From: Nitrospirillum amazonense
GTDB lineage: Bacteria > Pseudomonadota > Alphaproteobacteria > Azospirillales > Azospirillaceae
Assembly: GCF_007828035.1 (NCBI RefSeq)
Contig: NZ_VITV01000002.1
Coordinates: 737,591 to 801,590, forward strand
Direction of reading: 5' to 3'
Length of the DNA stretch: 64,000 nucleotides
A program made the translations under genes and the position numbers. This document shows positions 8,999 to 19,002 of the stretch, in pieces. The notes beneath the pieces are model-generated. The model saw only the letters and a list, made by a program, of their open reading frames with translations. It had not been told where the DNA came from and did no database searches. Every line of letters begins with the position of its first letter. The stretch's first letter is position 1.

Positions 8999-9946
8999 AT
9001 GTCCCGGACCATCGACGCGCCCCCCGCCTGGAAGAATCCCGTCTCGCTGCGCCAGCTCCGCTTCTTCGTGGAGTTGGCGCGCACGGGGAACTTCTGCCGC
9101 GCGGCGGAGGAGATGTCGGTGTCCCAGCCGGCCATCAGCGCCGGCATCCGCCAAATCGAGGCGCATCTGGGCGTCCGCCTGTTCGACCGCACGACGCACA
9201 AGGTGACGCTGACCGATGCCGGCATCTCGCTGCTGCCGCACGCCCAGCGCCTGCTGACCACGGCGGCCAACGCCTTCAGCGACATGCATGAGGTCGCGGG
9301 GCGGGAGATCGCCACGGTGCGCATCGGCGCCATCCCCACGGCGATGGAGGCGGTGGCCGCCTCGCTGGCCGAGTTGGCGGGCGACATGCCGGGGGTCGTC
9401 CCCCACCTGCATGACGGACGCGCCGACCAGCTGATCCGCGGCCTGCGCGGCGGCACCTATGACCTGGTGGTGACCGTGCAGGCCCTGCCCGATGACGACC
9501 TGGAAGGCGTGCCCCTGTTCGAGGATGAGATGCTGCTGGTGGCCCGCGCCGACCATCCCCTGGCCGCCCACGACCGCCTGCCGTGGCGCGCCCTGGCCGG
9601 TCAGGAGATCGTGCATTTCGCCGGCGGCAGCATCGGCGAGCTGACCTCGGCCGCCCTGCAACAGAACGATCTGGCGCCGTCCACCCGCTACCGCGTGGAC
9701 CAGGTCAACTCGCTCTACGGCTTGGTGCTGAGCGGCCTGGCCATCGGGGTCATGCCCTGGCTGTACACCCTGGGCTTCCCCGAGGACCGCCTGCGGCGCA
9801 TCCGCCTGGACGGTCCCACCGTGCGCCGCCAGCTACGCCTGCTGCACCGCCCGCAACTGCGGGAGGAGCATCCGCGCGGCGTGGAATTCGCGCAGAGGCT
9901 GACGGCCAAGCTGCGCGACAAGCTGGCGGCCAACCGCCTGCCCTGA
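8999..9946 (+). CDS. LysR family transcriptional regulator
   Basis: 315 residues. N-terminal winged helix-turn-helix at about 15-75 (SLRQLRFFVELARTGNFCRA, then SVSQPAISAGIRQIEAHLG, LFDRTTHKVTLTDAG), followed by a periplasmic-binding-protein-like effector domain with ATVRIGAIPTAMEAVAASLAE at its start. It is transcribed divergently from the TonB-receptor/purine operon with 246 bases between starts, the classic LysR arrangement, so it most likely senses a purine-related ligand and controls that operon and itself. ATG 8999 is chosen because it fits the usual N-terminus length; a TTG at 8978 is possible. The Shine-Dalgarno is weak. Confidence 0.9.
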   Translation: MSRTIDAPPAWKNPVSLRQLRFFVELARTGNFCRAAEEMSVSQPAISAGIRQIEAHLGVRLFDRTTHKVTLTDAGISLLPHAQRLLTTAANAFSDMHEVAGREIATVRIGAIPTAMEAVAASLAELAGDMPGVVPHLHDGRADQLIRGLRGGTYDLVVTVQALPDDDLEGVPLFEDEMLLVARADHPLAAHDRLPWRALAGQEIVHFAGGSIGELTSAALQQNDLAPSTRYRVDQVNSLYGLVLSGLAIGVMPWLYTLGFPEDRLRRIRLDGPTVRRQLRLLHRPQLREEHPRGVEFAQRLTAKLRDKLAANRLP

Positions 9947-9961
9947 ACGCCGGCGGCAGCC

Positions 9962-10339
9962 TCAATCGCTCTCGGCGATGGAATCCACCCGGTCCGGATA
10001 GAAGGCCAGGTGGTCCTTTATCGCCCCGACAGCGGCGTGCGGCGCCTCATAGGTCCAGATCGCGTTCACCGCCCGCGCGCCGCCGGCGGGGATGCTGAAG
10101 TAGGAAGCGTCGCCCTTGTAGGGGCAGTGGGTGGTGTGGTCGGTGCGCTCCAGCGCCGCCATGTCCACATCCTTGCGCGGGATGTACTGGACAGCCGGAT
10201 AGCGCGCCTCCCGCAGGCTGAGCGCGTCACGCGTGTCGGCGATCACCTTGCCGCCCAGCGTCACGACCACCCGCCTGGGGTTGCGCTCGATGGTGATGGG
10301 ATGATCGGGCCCGGGTATCTTGATCGTCTTGTCGGACAT
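9962..10339 (-). CDS. DUF427 domain protein
   Basis: 125 residues, a single DUF427 domain. Visible marks: IERNPRRVVVTLGGKVIADT near the N-terminus, PAVQYIPRKDVDM, then THCPYKGDASYFS in the middle, and a C-terminal HLAFYPDRVD. No signal peptide. The family is widespread and of unknown biochemical role. GGAGG lies nine bases before ATG 10339, so the start is secure. It is convergent with the LysR gene (gap 15 bases) and divergent from the GntR operon; no functional link to either is evident. Confidence 0.85.
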   Translation of the reverse strand: MSDKTIKIPGPDHPITIERNPRRVVVTLGGKVIADTRDALSLREARYPAVQYIPRKDVDMAALERTDHTTHCPYKGDASYFSIPAGGARAVNAIWTYEAPHAAVGAIKDHLAFYPDRVDSIAESD

Positions 10340-10402
10340 GGGCTGCCTCCTGCGGTCGCTTCCAAGGATATGGGGCCGGTGGTCCCAGGCGTCGAGACCC
10401 GC

Positions 10403-10431
10403 TTGACAGCCCCTGACCGCGCACCGATCAT
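10403..10431 (+). promoter_or_regulatory. Candidate sigma-70 promoter for the GntR/ABC operon
   Basis: TTGACA (10403-10408) is followed after 17 bases by GATCAT (10426-10431), about 70 bases before the GTG start at 10500. The -35 is consensus; the -10 matches TATAAT at four of six positions. No other convincing promoter is seen in this gap. Confidence 0.35.
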
Positions 10432-10499
10432 CAGATGTCAGACCAATTTGGGGCGGCGTCGGGATAGCGCCGCGTCCCACCCATGACATCCGAGGTGCC

Positions 10500-11249
10500 G
10501 TGGTTCCGACCGCCTCCCCCCTTCCCGCCAGCGCGGCCCTGCAGCCGCTGCCCAGCGCCGACCGCATCGCAGCGGTCAGCGCCGCCCTGGCGGCCTTCAT
10601 CGCCGAGGGGGCCTTGCAGCCGGGCGACCGCCTGCCGACGGAGCGGGAGCTGATGGCCCGCCTGGCCGTCGGGCGGTCCACGGTGCGGGAGGTCATTCGC
10701 CAATTCCAGGCGCGTGGCCTGGTGGAGACGCGCAAGGGCAGCGGCACCTATCTGCTGCGGGCCATCACGCCCGGCGCCGTCCATGTCTCGCTGACAATAG
10801 ATGCCGGGCTGCTGCGCGACCGGCTGTTGCAGACCCTGGAGATCCGCCGGGGTCTGGAGGTCGCGGCCAGCGAGGCCGCCGCCCGCCGCGCCACCCCGGC
10901 CGACCTGGCCATCCTGGAGGAGAAGCTGGTGGCCATGGAGCGCGTGCACCTGGACCAGGGCACCGCCGGGCCGGAGGATTTGCAGTTCCACCTGGCGATC
11001 TATGATGCCACCCACAATCCACTGTTCCGCCAGTTGCTGGAGCAGTTCCGCGAGACGTTCGAGCATTTCTTCGACAAGCCCTTCGACCGTCCCGACTTCG
11101 CCCGCCGATCCTTCGCCCTGCACCGCGAGCTGTTCGACGCCATCCGCGCCGGCGATCCGGAGGCCGCACGGCTGAAAACCCTGGGCATCCTCGCCATCGT
11201 CGAAGAAGACATCCAGGCCATGTCCCCCACAACCGGCTCCCCGCAATGA
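10500..11249 (+). CDS. FadR-subfamily GntR transcriptional regulator
   Basis: 249 residues. N-terminal winged helix at about 20-85 with GDRLPTERELMARLAVGRST and VREVIRQFQARGLVETRKGSG, then the all-helical FCD effector domain (LLQTLEIRRGLEVAASEAAA, LQFHLAIYDATHNPLF, SFALHRELFDAIRAGD), in which the spaced Asp/His residues usually bind a metal and a small carboxylate ligand. The start is GTG with CGAGG upstream. Its TGA overlaps the ATG of the following PLP-enzyme gene, so the regulator is the first gene of the operon it probably controls. The ligand is presumably a product or substrate of the downstream enzyme and importer. Confidence 0.9.
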   Translation: MVPTASPLPASAALQPLPSADRIAAVSAALAAFIAEGALQPGDRLPTERELMARLAVGRSTVREVIRQFQARGLVETRKGSGTYLLRAITPGAVHVSLTIDAGLLRDRLLQTLEIRRGLEVAASEAAARRATPADLAILEEKLVAMERVHLDQGTAGPEDLQFHLAIYDATHNPLFRQLLEQFRETFEHFFDKPFDRPDFARRSFALHRELFDAIRAGDPEAARLKTLGILAIVEEDIQAMSPTTGSPQ

Positions 11250-12421
11250 CCGACTTTACCGAAGACCCCGTGGCCCTGGCCCAGCGCTTGGTGGCGCATG
11301 ATGAGATCACCCACGCCTATGAAGCGGTGGTGCCCGGCATCGTCCAAACATCGCTGTTCACCTTCCCCAATTTCCAGGAGATGGCGGACACCTACGCCGG
11401 CAAGCGGTCGCGCAACGTCTATTCCCGCACCACCAACCCCACGGTGACGGAGTTCGAGCGCAAGATGGCCGCGCTGGAGGGGACGGAGGACGCCATCGGC
11501 TTCCCCAGCGGCATGGCCGCCATCTCCGGCGCCGTGCTGGCGCTGGTGCAGCCGGGCGACCGCATCGTCTGCGTCCGCCATGTCTACCCGGATGCCTACC
11601 GCCTGTTCGAGACGCTGCTGAAGAAATGGGGCGTCACCACCACCTACGTCGACGGCGCCGACCTGGCCGCCGTGGACGCCGCCTTGCCCGGCGCCCGCCT
11701 GCTGTACCTGGAAAGCCCCAACAGCTGGATGATGGAGGCGCACGACGTGGCGGCCCTGGCGGCCCTGGCCAGGAAGCACGGCGCCGTCAGCCTGATCGAC
11801 AACTCCTGGGCCACCCCAATCTTCCAGCAGCCGGCGACGCTGGGTGTGGATCTCGTCCTGCACTCCGCCTCCAAATACATCGGCGGGCACAGCGACACGG
11901 TGGCGGGCGTGGTGGCCGGGCGGGCCGATCTCACCGGCATCATCCGCCGGACCATCTGCCCCTACATCGGCGCCAAGCTGGGGCCGTTCGAGGCCTGGCT
12001 GCTGCTGCGCGGCCTGCGCACCCTGCCCATCCGCATGAAAGCGCATGAGGCATCGGCCCTGACCCTGGCACGGCGGCTGGCCGAGCACCCCAACGTCACC
12101 AAGGTGCACCATCCGGCGCTGATGGGCCCCTTGCCGCCGGGCCTGACCGGCACCTCGGGCCTGTTCTCCTTCACCGTGGACGACGGCATCGATATCCCCG
12201 CGCTGTGCGACGCGCTGGCCCTGTTCCACCTGGGCGTCAGCTGGGGCGGGCACGAAAGCCTGGTGGTCCCGGCCCTGGTGACCCACGTCCAGGCCGCCGG
12301 CCCCAACTCCGCCCTCGATTTCGGCGTGCCGGCCACCATGGTGCGCCTTCATGTCGGGCTGGAGGGGACGGAGGCGCTGTGGGCTGACCTGGACCAAGCC
12401 TTGACGGCGGCCAAACGCTGA
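11246..12421 (+). CDS. Cys/Met-metabolism PLP enzyme (cystathionine gamma-synthase/lyase fold)
   Basis: 391 residues, full length for the family. Marks: YSRTTNPT at 59-66 (phosphate-binding Tyr/Arg supplied to the neighbour subunit), SGMAAI at 88-93, YLESPNSWM near 154-162, Asp185 in LIDNSWATP (pyridine N contact) and SASKYIGGHSD with the Schiff-base Lys210. Reaction is a PLP-dependent beta/gamma elimination or replacement on a sulfur or oxygen amino acid; cystathionine beta-lyase, gamma-lyase and methionine gamma-lyase types cannot be separated here. Start and stop both overlap neighbours (ATGA with the regulator; TGATG with the binding protein), so it is co-translated with a carbohydrate-type ABC importer, an unusual pairing. 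Confidence 0.88.
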   Translation: MTDFTEDPVALAQRLVAHDEITHAYEAVVPGIVQTSLFTFPNFQEMADTYAGKRSRNVYSRTTNPTVTEFERKMAALEGTEDAIGFPSGMAAISGAVLALVQPGDRIVCVRHVYPDAYRLFETLLKKWGVTTTYVDGADLAAVDAALPGARLLYLESPNSWMMEAHDVAALAALARKHGAVSLIDNSWATPIFQQPATLGVDLVLHSASKYIGGHSDTVAGVVAGRADLTGIIRRTICPYIGAKLGPFEAWLLLRGLRTLPIRMKAHEASALTLARRLAEHPNVTKVHHPALMGPLPPGLTGTSGLFSFTVDDGIDIPALCDALALFHLGVSWGGHESLVVPALVTHVQAAGPNSALDFGVPATMVRLHVGLEGTEALWADLDQALTAAKR

Positions 12422-13701
12422 TGATGCTGAAGCGCCTGCTCCTCACCCTCACCCTGCTTCTGCCAGCGGCCACGGCCCACGCCGAAGAGCTGCGGCTGGT
12501 GGAGGTGTTGAGCAGCCCGGAGCGGACGGAGACGCTGAAGCGGCTGGTGGCGGGTTTCGAGGCCCGCCACCCCGGCACCCATGTGGAGATCACCTCCCTG
12601 GCCTGGGGATCGGCGTTCGAGAAGCTGGCCACCATGGTGGCGGCGGGCGACATCCCCGACGTGGTGGAGATGCCGGACCGCTGGCTGTCCCTCTATGCCG
12701 GCAACGGCCAGCTGGAAAGCCTGGAGCCCTATCTGGCGCGCTGGCCGGAGACCCAGGGCCTGAACGACCGGGCCCTGACCGTGGCGCGCTCCGTGGCCGA
12801 CACCGCGTATATGCTGCCCTACGGCTTCTATTTGCGCGCCCTGTACTACAACAAGGCGGTGTTCCGGCAGGCGGGCATCGCCGAGCCGCCGAGGACACTG
12901 GAGGAACTGCGCGCCGACGCCGCCCGGATCGCCCAACTGCCGGGCAAGTCCGGCTATTGCCTGCGCGGCGGGCCGGGCGGCCTGAACGGCTGGGTCATGT
13001 TCGGGGCCAGCATCGCCGGCGGCAACGCCTTCTTCCATGACGACGGCACCAGCACCCTGAACGACGCCGGCTGGGTGGCCGGCACCACCTGGCTGATCGA
13101 CCTGTACAAGGACGGGCTGGCGCCCAGGGACAGCGTCAACTGGGGCTTCAACGAGGTGGTGGCCGGCTTCTACACCGGCACCTGCGCCATGGTGGACCAG
13201 GACCCCGACGCCCTGATCGCGCTGAAGGCCCGCATGAAGGCGGAGGATTTCGGCGTGGCGCCTTGGCCCAAGGGCCCCAACGGCAAGGCCTATCCCACCC
13301 TGGGCTTCGCCGGCTGGTCCATCTTCAAGAAGTCCGCCCAGAAGGATTTGGCCTGGGACTTGGTGGCGGCCCTGAACGACCCGGCCGGCAACCTGGCCTG
13401 GAACCAGCAGACCGGCGCCCTGCCCGTCTACACCGCCGCCGCGCACGACCCGCTGTACGCCGGCGCCATCTATCAGGGGTGGTTCGCGGAACTGGCGGAT
13501 CCGGACGTGGTGCCCACCCTCATGCCCACCTACCTGCCGGGCTTCGCCTATTTCGCCGACAGCCTGGTGGTGCGCAGCAGCCAGCAGGCCCTGCTGGGCC
13601 AGATCAGCCCCGCCACCATGAACAAGCAATGGGCCGCCTACCTGACCAAGGCCAAGCGCAAGCAGGCCTCTTCAAGTCAGTTGGGGGGTGTAAAGCCATG
13701 A
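12421..13701 (+). CDS. ABC transporter extracellular solute-binding protein (family 1, sugar type)
   Basis: 426 residues. Signal peptide about 1-21 (ends ATAHA). The mature protein begins EELRLVEVLSSPERTETLKR and carries the family-1 pattern (FEARHPGTHVEITSLAWG, then MVAAGDIPDVVEMPDRW). Later YGFYLRALYYNKAVFRQAG matches the hinge region of UgpB/MalE-like proteins. Periplasmic; captures the substrate for the two permeases and ATPase downstream. The next gene overlaps by ATGA, with GGGGGG preceding its start. Family 1 members mainly bind oligosaccharides, glycerol phosphodiesters or polyols; the linked PLP enzyme hints at an amino- or thio-compound instead. Confidence 0.9.
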   Translation: MMLKRLLLTLTLLLPAATAHAEELRLVEVLSSPERTETLKRLVAGFEARHPGTHVEITSLAWGSAFEKLATMVAAGDIPDVVEMPDRWLSLYAGNGQLESLEPYLARWPETQGLNDRALTVARSVADTAYMLPYGFYLRALYYNKAVFRQAGIAEPPRTLEELRADAARIAQLPGKSGYCLRGGPGGLNGWVMFGASIAGGNAFFHDDGTSTLNDAGWVAGTTWLIDLYKDGLAPRDSVNWGFNEVVAGFYTGTCAMVDQDPDALIALKARMKAEDFGVAPWPKGPNGKAYPTLGFAGWSIFKKSAQKDLAWDLVAALNDPAGNLAWNQQTGALPVYTAAAHDPLYAGAIYQGWFAELADPDVVPTLMPTYLPGFAYFADSLVVRSSQQALLGQISPATMNKQWAAYLTKAKRKQASSSQLGGVKP

Positions 13702-14585
13702 ACCGCACCCTGGCCCTGAAGCTGGAACCTTATTTCTACACGGCACCGTCGCTGCTGCTGATCGCCGCCATCATGCTGGTGCCGCTGGTCACCGGCCTGT
13801 CCTACGCCTTCCACGACCTGATCCTGCTGGACCCCTTGAGTGGCGATTTCGTCGGCCTGGATCATTTCCGGGAGATGCTGGACGACGACGGCTTCTGGAC
13901 GGCGCTGCGCAACACGGTGGTGTGGACGGCGGTGTCGGTGGCGCTGCAATTCACCTTCGGCCTCGTCCTGGCGCTGCTGCTGAACCGGCCGTTCCCGGCG
14001 CGCGGCCTGGTGCAGGCCCTGGTCTTCCTGCCCTGGGCGGTGCCAGGCTTCCTGTCCGGCCTCACCTGGGCCTGGCTGTTCAACCCGGTGATCGGCCCGC
14101 TGCCCCATTGGCTGCACGGGCTGGGCCTGCTGGCCACGCCGGAGAACATCCTGTCCGACCCGCGCCTGGCGCTGTGGGGGCCCATTGCCGCCAACGTCTG
14201 GTGGGGCATCCCCTTCTTCGCCATCACGCTGTTGGCGGCCCTGCAGTCCATCCCCAAGGACATCTATGAGGCGGCGGCCATGGACGGCGCCGGGCCGCTG
14301 CTGCGCTTCCGCCGCGTCACCCTGCCCCTGCTGGCGCCCACCATCGCCATCACCGTCATGTTGCGCACCGTGTGGGTGGCCAATTTCGCCGAGCTGATCG
14401 TGGTGATGACCAAGGGCGGGCCGGCCGACGCCACCCAGATCCTGTCCAGCTACATCTTCACCCTGGCCTTCCAGCGCCTGGACTTCGGCTACGCCTCCGC
14501 CGTGGCCGCCGTGCTGCTGCTGTTGCTGCTGGCTTACGCCGCCGCCGTCATGGTGCTGCGCCACGCGATGACGGAGCGGCCATGA
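13698..14585 (+). CDS. ABC transporter permease (MalF/UgpA type)
   Basis: 295 residues with six predicted membrane segments. The EAA coupling motif (YEAAAMDGAGPLLRFRRVTL, about residues 190-210) contacts the ATPase. Start MNRTLALKLEPYFYTAPSLL is typical for MalF-type permeases; ATG 13698 overlaps the TGA of the binding protein gene and is preceded by GGGGGGTG. Partner of the MalG-like permease directly downstream; together they form the inner-membrane channel. Confidence 0.9.
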   Translation: MNRTLALKLEPYFYTAPSLLLIAAIMLVPLVTGLSYAFHDLILLDPLSGDFVGLDHFREMLDDDGFWTALRNTVVWTAVSVALQFTFGLVLALLLNRPFPARGLVQALVFLPWAVPGFLSGLTWAWLFNPVIGPLPHWLHGLGLLATPENILSDPRLALWGPIAANVWWGIPFFAITLLAALQSIPKDIYEAAAMDGAGPLLRFRRVTLPLLAPTIAITVMLRTVWVANFAELIVVMTKGGPADATQILSSYIFTLAFQRLDFGYASAVAAVLLLLLLAYAAAVMVLRHAMTERP

Positions 14586-15424
14586 GCAAGACCACCCCCC
14601 ACAGTATTGGGGCCCGCGTCCTGCACGCCCTGGCGCTGGCGGCCTTCGTCGCCTTCGCCCTGTTCCCCCTGTTCTGGCTGCTGAAGGTGTCGCTGACGCC
14701 CGACGATCTGATGTATGGCGAGGGCGTGCGGCTGTGGCCCTCCCGCGTGACGCTGGACCATTACGGGTCCGTCCTGCGCCACAGCCAGTTCCCGCTGTTC
14801 TTCCGCAACAGCCTGATCGTTTCCGCCGCGACCGGCCTGCTGGCCACCGCCGCCGCATCGGCCGCCGGCTACGCCTTCTCGCGCTTCCGCTTCCGGGGCA
14901 AGGCGTGGGTGGTGGGGGTGATGCTGGTCAGCCAGATGTTCCCCCTGGTCATCATCGTGGCGCCCATCTTCCGCCTGCTGGCGCCGCTGGGCCTGACCAA
15001 CAGCCTGACGGGCCTTGTGGTGGTCTACACCGCCTTCAACACCCCCTTCGCCGCCTTCCTCATGCAGTCCTTCTTCGAGGCCATTCCGAAGGATTTGGAG
15101 GAGGCGGCGATGATGGACGGCGCCACCCGCTTCCAGGCCCTGCGGCGGGTCATCCTGCCCCTGACCCTGCCCGGGCTGGCGGCCACCGGCGGCTTCGTCT
15201 TCACCGCGGCGTGGAGCGAGCTGCTGTTCAGCCTGATGCTGAACTCCTCCGCTGCCGTCAGCACTTTCCCCGCCGGGCTGCTGGGCTTCGTCTCCAAATT
15301 CTCGGTCGATTTCGGGCAGATGATGGCGGCCGGCGTGCTGGCCTTGCTGCCGGTCGGCGCCTTCTTCCTGGTGATCCAACGCTATCTGGTGCAGGGCCTG
15401 ACGGCCGGCGCCGTGAAAGGCTGA
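14582..15424 (+). CDS. ABC transporter permease (MalG/UgpE type)
   Basis: 280 residues, six predicted membrane segments. The EAA motif LEEAAMMDGATRFQALRRVI sits about two thirds along. The N-terminal FALFPLFWLLKVSLTPDDLM and the following YGSVLRHSQF...FFRNSLIVS are typical of MalG-type subunits. ATG 14582 overlaps the stop of the MalF-like gene (ATGA). Forms the heterodimeric channel with that permease. Confidence 0.9.
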   Translation: MSKTTPHSIGARVLHALALAAFVAFALFPLFWLLKVSLTPDDLMYGEGVRLWPSRVTLDHYGSVLRHSQFPLFFRNSLIVSAATGLLATAAASAAGYAFSRFRFRGKAWVVGVMLVSQMFPLVIIVAPIFRLLAPLGLTNSLTGLVVVYTAFNTPFAAFLMQSFFEAIPKDLEEAAMMDGATRFQALRRVILPLTLPGLAATGGFVFTAAWSELLFSLMLNSSAAVSTFPAGLLGFVSKFSVDFGQMMAAGVLALLPVGAFFLVIQRYLVQGLTAGAVKG

Positions 15425-15433
15425 CCCAACCCC

Positions 15434-16494
<1,061 letters not shown>

Positions 16495-16498
<4 letters not shown>

Positions 16499-17184
16499 TG
16501 GTATGGCCCGCTTTCGACACTCATCGCCAGGAGTCGGCTCAGGGCCGTCAGATCGCGGCCGGTCTCCGCCGACCACGTGTTGAACGCCTGCTGCACCTTG
16601 GCCATGTCGCCCTTGCCGCCCGGCGCCTTGGTCAGCACGCCTTCGCGGATCAGGGCCGTCACCACGTCCTGGGTGATGATGAAAGCGGGCTTGCCCAAGG
16701 TGCGCAGGAAGCGCATGCCGGTCTCCCCGCCGAGGCGGCTGGCGCGTTTCTTCAGCACCTCCAGCAAACCCACGAAGTCGGCGTCGGGCCAGCCGGCGAA
16801 GAAGTGGGCCGCACTGCCGTGCTCGGCCGCCAGGTCCAGCAGGAACTGGGCGTTCACCTGCACCGCTCGCACCTTGGCGGCGTTGCGGATGATGCGCGTG
16901 TCCTTCAACAGCGCGTCGAACCACTCTTCCGACATGGCGGCGCAGCGATGGACGTCGAAGCCATCGAACGCCTCTTCGAAGCCCGGCCATTTGGCGTTGA
17001 TGACCTTCCAGGAGAAGCCGCCCTGGAACAGGTGGCGCGTCATCTCCGCCAGGATGCGGGCGTCGGGGATGGCGGCGATGGCATCGGCGGTGCGCGACCG
17101 GTGGTCGGCCAGCTTGGCCTCCAGCGCCTCGAGCCCACCATGGCGAGCCGCCGCCAGCGCCACGACCGCATCGAAATCCGACAT
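16495..17184 (-). CDS. DNA-3-methyladenine glycosylase I (Tag)-like protein
   Basis: 229 residues. The core shows the Tag pattern: LFQGGFSWKVINAKWPGFEEAF, then MSEEWFDALLKDTRIIRNAAK and a C-terminal GKPAFIITQDVVTALIREG. E. coli Tag carries N- and C-terminal Cys/His zinc ligands; I do not see these (no CGW near the start, no terminal HVVGC), so this is a divergent branch. Expected role is excision of alkylated bases from DNA in the cytoplasm, but activity is not proven by the sequence. ATG 17184 is preceded by GGGGGG at six bases; ATG 17190 is also in frame. Separated from the upstream carboxypeptidase gene by a strong terminator, so transcribed on its own. Confidence 0.75.
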
Positions 17185-17201
17185 GCCCATCCCCCCAAAT
17201 G

Positions 17202-17232
17202 AAAAGCCGGCCGGGAGCGTGTCCCGGCCGGC
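17202..17232 (-). terminator. Intrinsic terminator of the S10 carboxypeptidase gene
   Basis: On the minus strand an 11-bp perfect GC stem (arms 17232-17222 and 17216-17206, GCCGGCCGGGA with TCCCGGCCGGC) and a five-base loop are followed by TTTTCATTT. It sits 25 bases after the stop at 17257. Textbook rho-independent form. Confidence 0.88.
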
Positions 17233-17256
17233 GTTCACTTTACATCAGGTTCAATC

Positions 17257-18762
17257 TTACTTGGCGTCGTACATCGCCATCACGTCCTTGCGGAAGGCGG
17301 CGCCGCTGTCGGGGCGGGCGTAGAACATGTGGCCGCCGGGGTACATGCGCAGCTTCACCCGCTCCGCCACGCCATAGGTCGGCATCTGGTCGATCAGCAT
17401 GCGCGAGCCGAAGTAGGGGCAGGACAGGTCGTTCCAGCCGTGGACGATGGTCACCGCCATCTTGGGATCGTTGGCGATGGCCTTGCGCAGGTCGGTGACG
17501 GGATTATCGGTGTCGTCCCGGTCCCACAGCTTGTTGACCTCATACGACAGGGCGTTGTAGCGCGCCTCCACCTTCCAGCCGACCTGGTTGGTGACGAAGT
17601 CGGCCATGGCCGAGGTGGTGGGCGCGATCAGGCCGTCCAGCAGCGGGTCGTTGTACCGGGCCTCGGCGCTGGAGGGGAACGGATCGAAGGCGGTGACGTT
17701 GCTGTCGTAGACCGACCCCACCTTGCCGTCGGCGCGGTGGATTTCCCGCAGGTAGGTGCCGATGTCCACCCGGCCGTTCATGCGGCGCACCAGCTTGGGA
17801 TCCAGGCCGGTCAGCTCCGCCACCTTGGCGGACAGGCGGTCGGTGGCGGCCTTGTCGCGCGGGCCGGCCATCAGATCCTGCATGAACTCGGTGCGGTCGT
17901 ACTTCTCGACCGGGCCCATGGTGGTCTCGTTCAGGGGCTTGCCCTGGCGCTCGAAATTGCCGGCGGCCATGGCGGTCAGGTTGATCATCCACGGCAGGGG
18001 CGACAGGGCGTCGGCCTCACCGATGGCCGGCGGGTCCAGGTAGGGCGACACCAGGGTCATGCCCGACACGCCCACGCCGATGCGGCTTTGCAGGTAATAG
18101 GCCAGGCGCGGCAGGCGATAGCCGCCGTAGCTCTCGCCCACCAGGTACTTCTTGCTGGTCAGGCGGTTGTTAGTCAGCAGCCAGTCATAGATGATGCGGC
18201 TGAGGTAATGGATGTCGGAATCGGCCGTGTAGAAGGCCTTTTTGGTCTGTTCCTCATCCACCTTGGTGCGGGAGAAGCCGGTGCCGATGGGGTCGATGAA
18301 GACCAGGTCGGTGAAGTCCAGCCAGCTGTTGGCGTTGTCCTTCAGGATGGCCGGGTCGGACGGGCTGTCGCCGGCCTTGCCGAAGGCCACCTGCTTCGGC
18401 CCAATGGCGCCAAGGTTCAGATAGACGGAGGAGGCGCCGGGGCCGCCGTTGAAGGCGAAGGTCACCGGGCGCGCGGCGGCGCCGGAACCGGCCACTGTGT
18501 AGGCGGTGTACACCACCTCGCCGATGGTCTTGCCCTTCTCGTCCTTCACCGGCAGGGAGCCGACGGTGGCCGTGTACTCGACGCGCTTGCCGGCGATGGT
18601 GGCCGTCTGCTTGACCGACTTCGGGGCCGGGAACGGCGCCAGCTCGCCGTCATCCTTCGGCGCCTCCTTGCCCGGCTTGTCGGCGGGTTTGTCGGCGGCA
18701 TAGGTGGGCGCGCCCATGGCCATCAGCAGGGCGAAGCACGAGACGAACGTAGTGATGCGCAT
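17257..18762 (-). CDS. Exported serine carboxypeptidase (peptidase S10)
   Basis: 501 residues. Signal peptide about 1-22 (ends PTYAA), then a Lys/Asp-rich spacer. The alpha/beta-hydrolase core shows oxyanion motif NGGPGASS (105-112), nucleophile Ser211 in GESYGG, Asp445 in HGWNDLSCP and His478 in PGGHMFY, the S10 catalytic triad. Releases C-terminal amino acids from peptides at acidic pH in characterised members; here it acts outside the cytoplasm. The single ATG at 18762 has AGGGGGA upstream. Ends at a strong terminator. The 240-base gap upstream carries a sequence resembling those before the tyrosinase and GH3 genes (see 18876-18900). Confidence 0.9.
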   Translation of the reverse strand: MRITTFVSCFALLMAMGAPTYAADKPADKPGKEAPKDDGELAPFPAPKSVKQTATIAGKRVEYTATVGSLPVKDEKGKTIGEVVYTAYTVAGSGAAARPVTFAFNGGPGASSVYLNLGAIGPKQVAFGKAGDSPSDPAILKDNANSWLDFTDLVFIDPIGTGFSRTKVDEEQTKKAFYTADSDIHYLSRIIYDWLLTNNRLTSKKYLVGESYGGYRLPRLAYYLQSRIGVGVSGMTLVSPYLDPPAIGEADALSPLPWMINLTAMAAGNFERQGKPLNETTMGPVEKYDRTEFMQDLMAGPRDKAATDRLSAKVAELTGLDPKLVRRMNGRVDIGTYLREIHRADGKVGSVYDSNVTAFDPFPSSAEARYNDPLLDGLIAPTTSAMADFVTNQVGWKVEARYNALSYEVNKLWDRDDTDNPVTDLRKAIANDPKMAVTIVHGWNDLSCPYFGSRMLIDQMPTYGVAERVKLRMYPGGHMFYARPDSGAAFRKDVMAMYDAK

Positions 18763-18875
18763 GAAGGATGGTCCCCCTGATCGGTCGGCATCTTTGTGCC
18801 TGATGGCGACTTTTAGACCATGGTCGCCACCGACCCCGCAAGCCCGTGGCATTCCCTGCGGCATCGGGGTGCCAG

Positions 18876-18900
18876 TTACACCGGACCCTGGGTTGATGAA
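18876..18900. promoter_or_regulatory. Degenerate copy of a shared upstream element
   Basis: T-ACACC-GG-CCCTGGG-TGATGAA here aligns with the longer element at 22274-22300. It lies 114-138 bases before the carboxypeptidase start. Function unknown; it could be chance. Confidence 0.25.
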
Positions 18901-19002
18901 TGGCCCCATGGCGGCACCGAGCGCAACCGGCGGGGGCCCGGCCCGCCGTCGCCCGGGATATCGTATCCGTAAATAGGCCAGGTGAGTCGCGGTCGCCGGG
19001 CC

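Noticed and set aside
10443-10475. GCGGCG/CGCCGC inverted repeat before the GntR gene
   Set aside because: A short GC stem expected by chance in this composition; it does not match a FadR-type operator.
13263-13697. A long N-terminal extension to the MalF-like permease
   Set aside because: It reads the binding-protein gene in a wrong frame; ATG 13698 has a strong ribosome site and the expected permease start.
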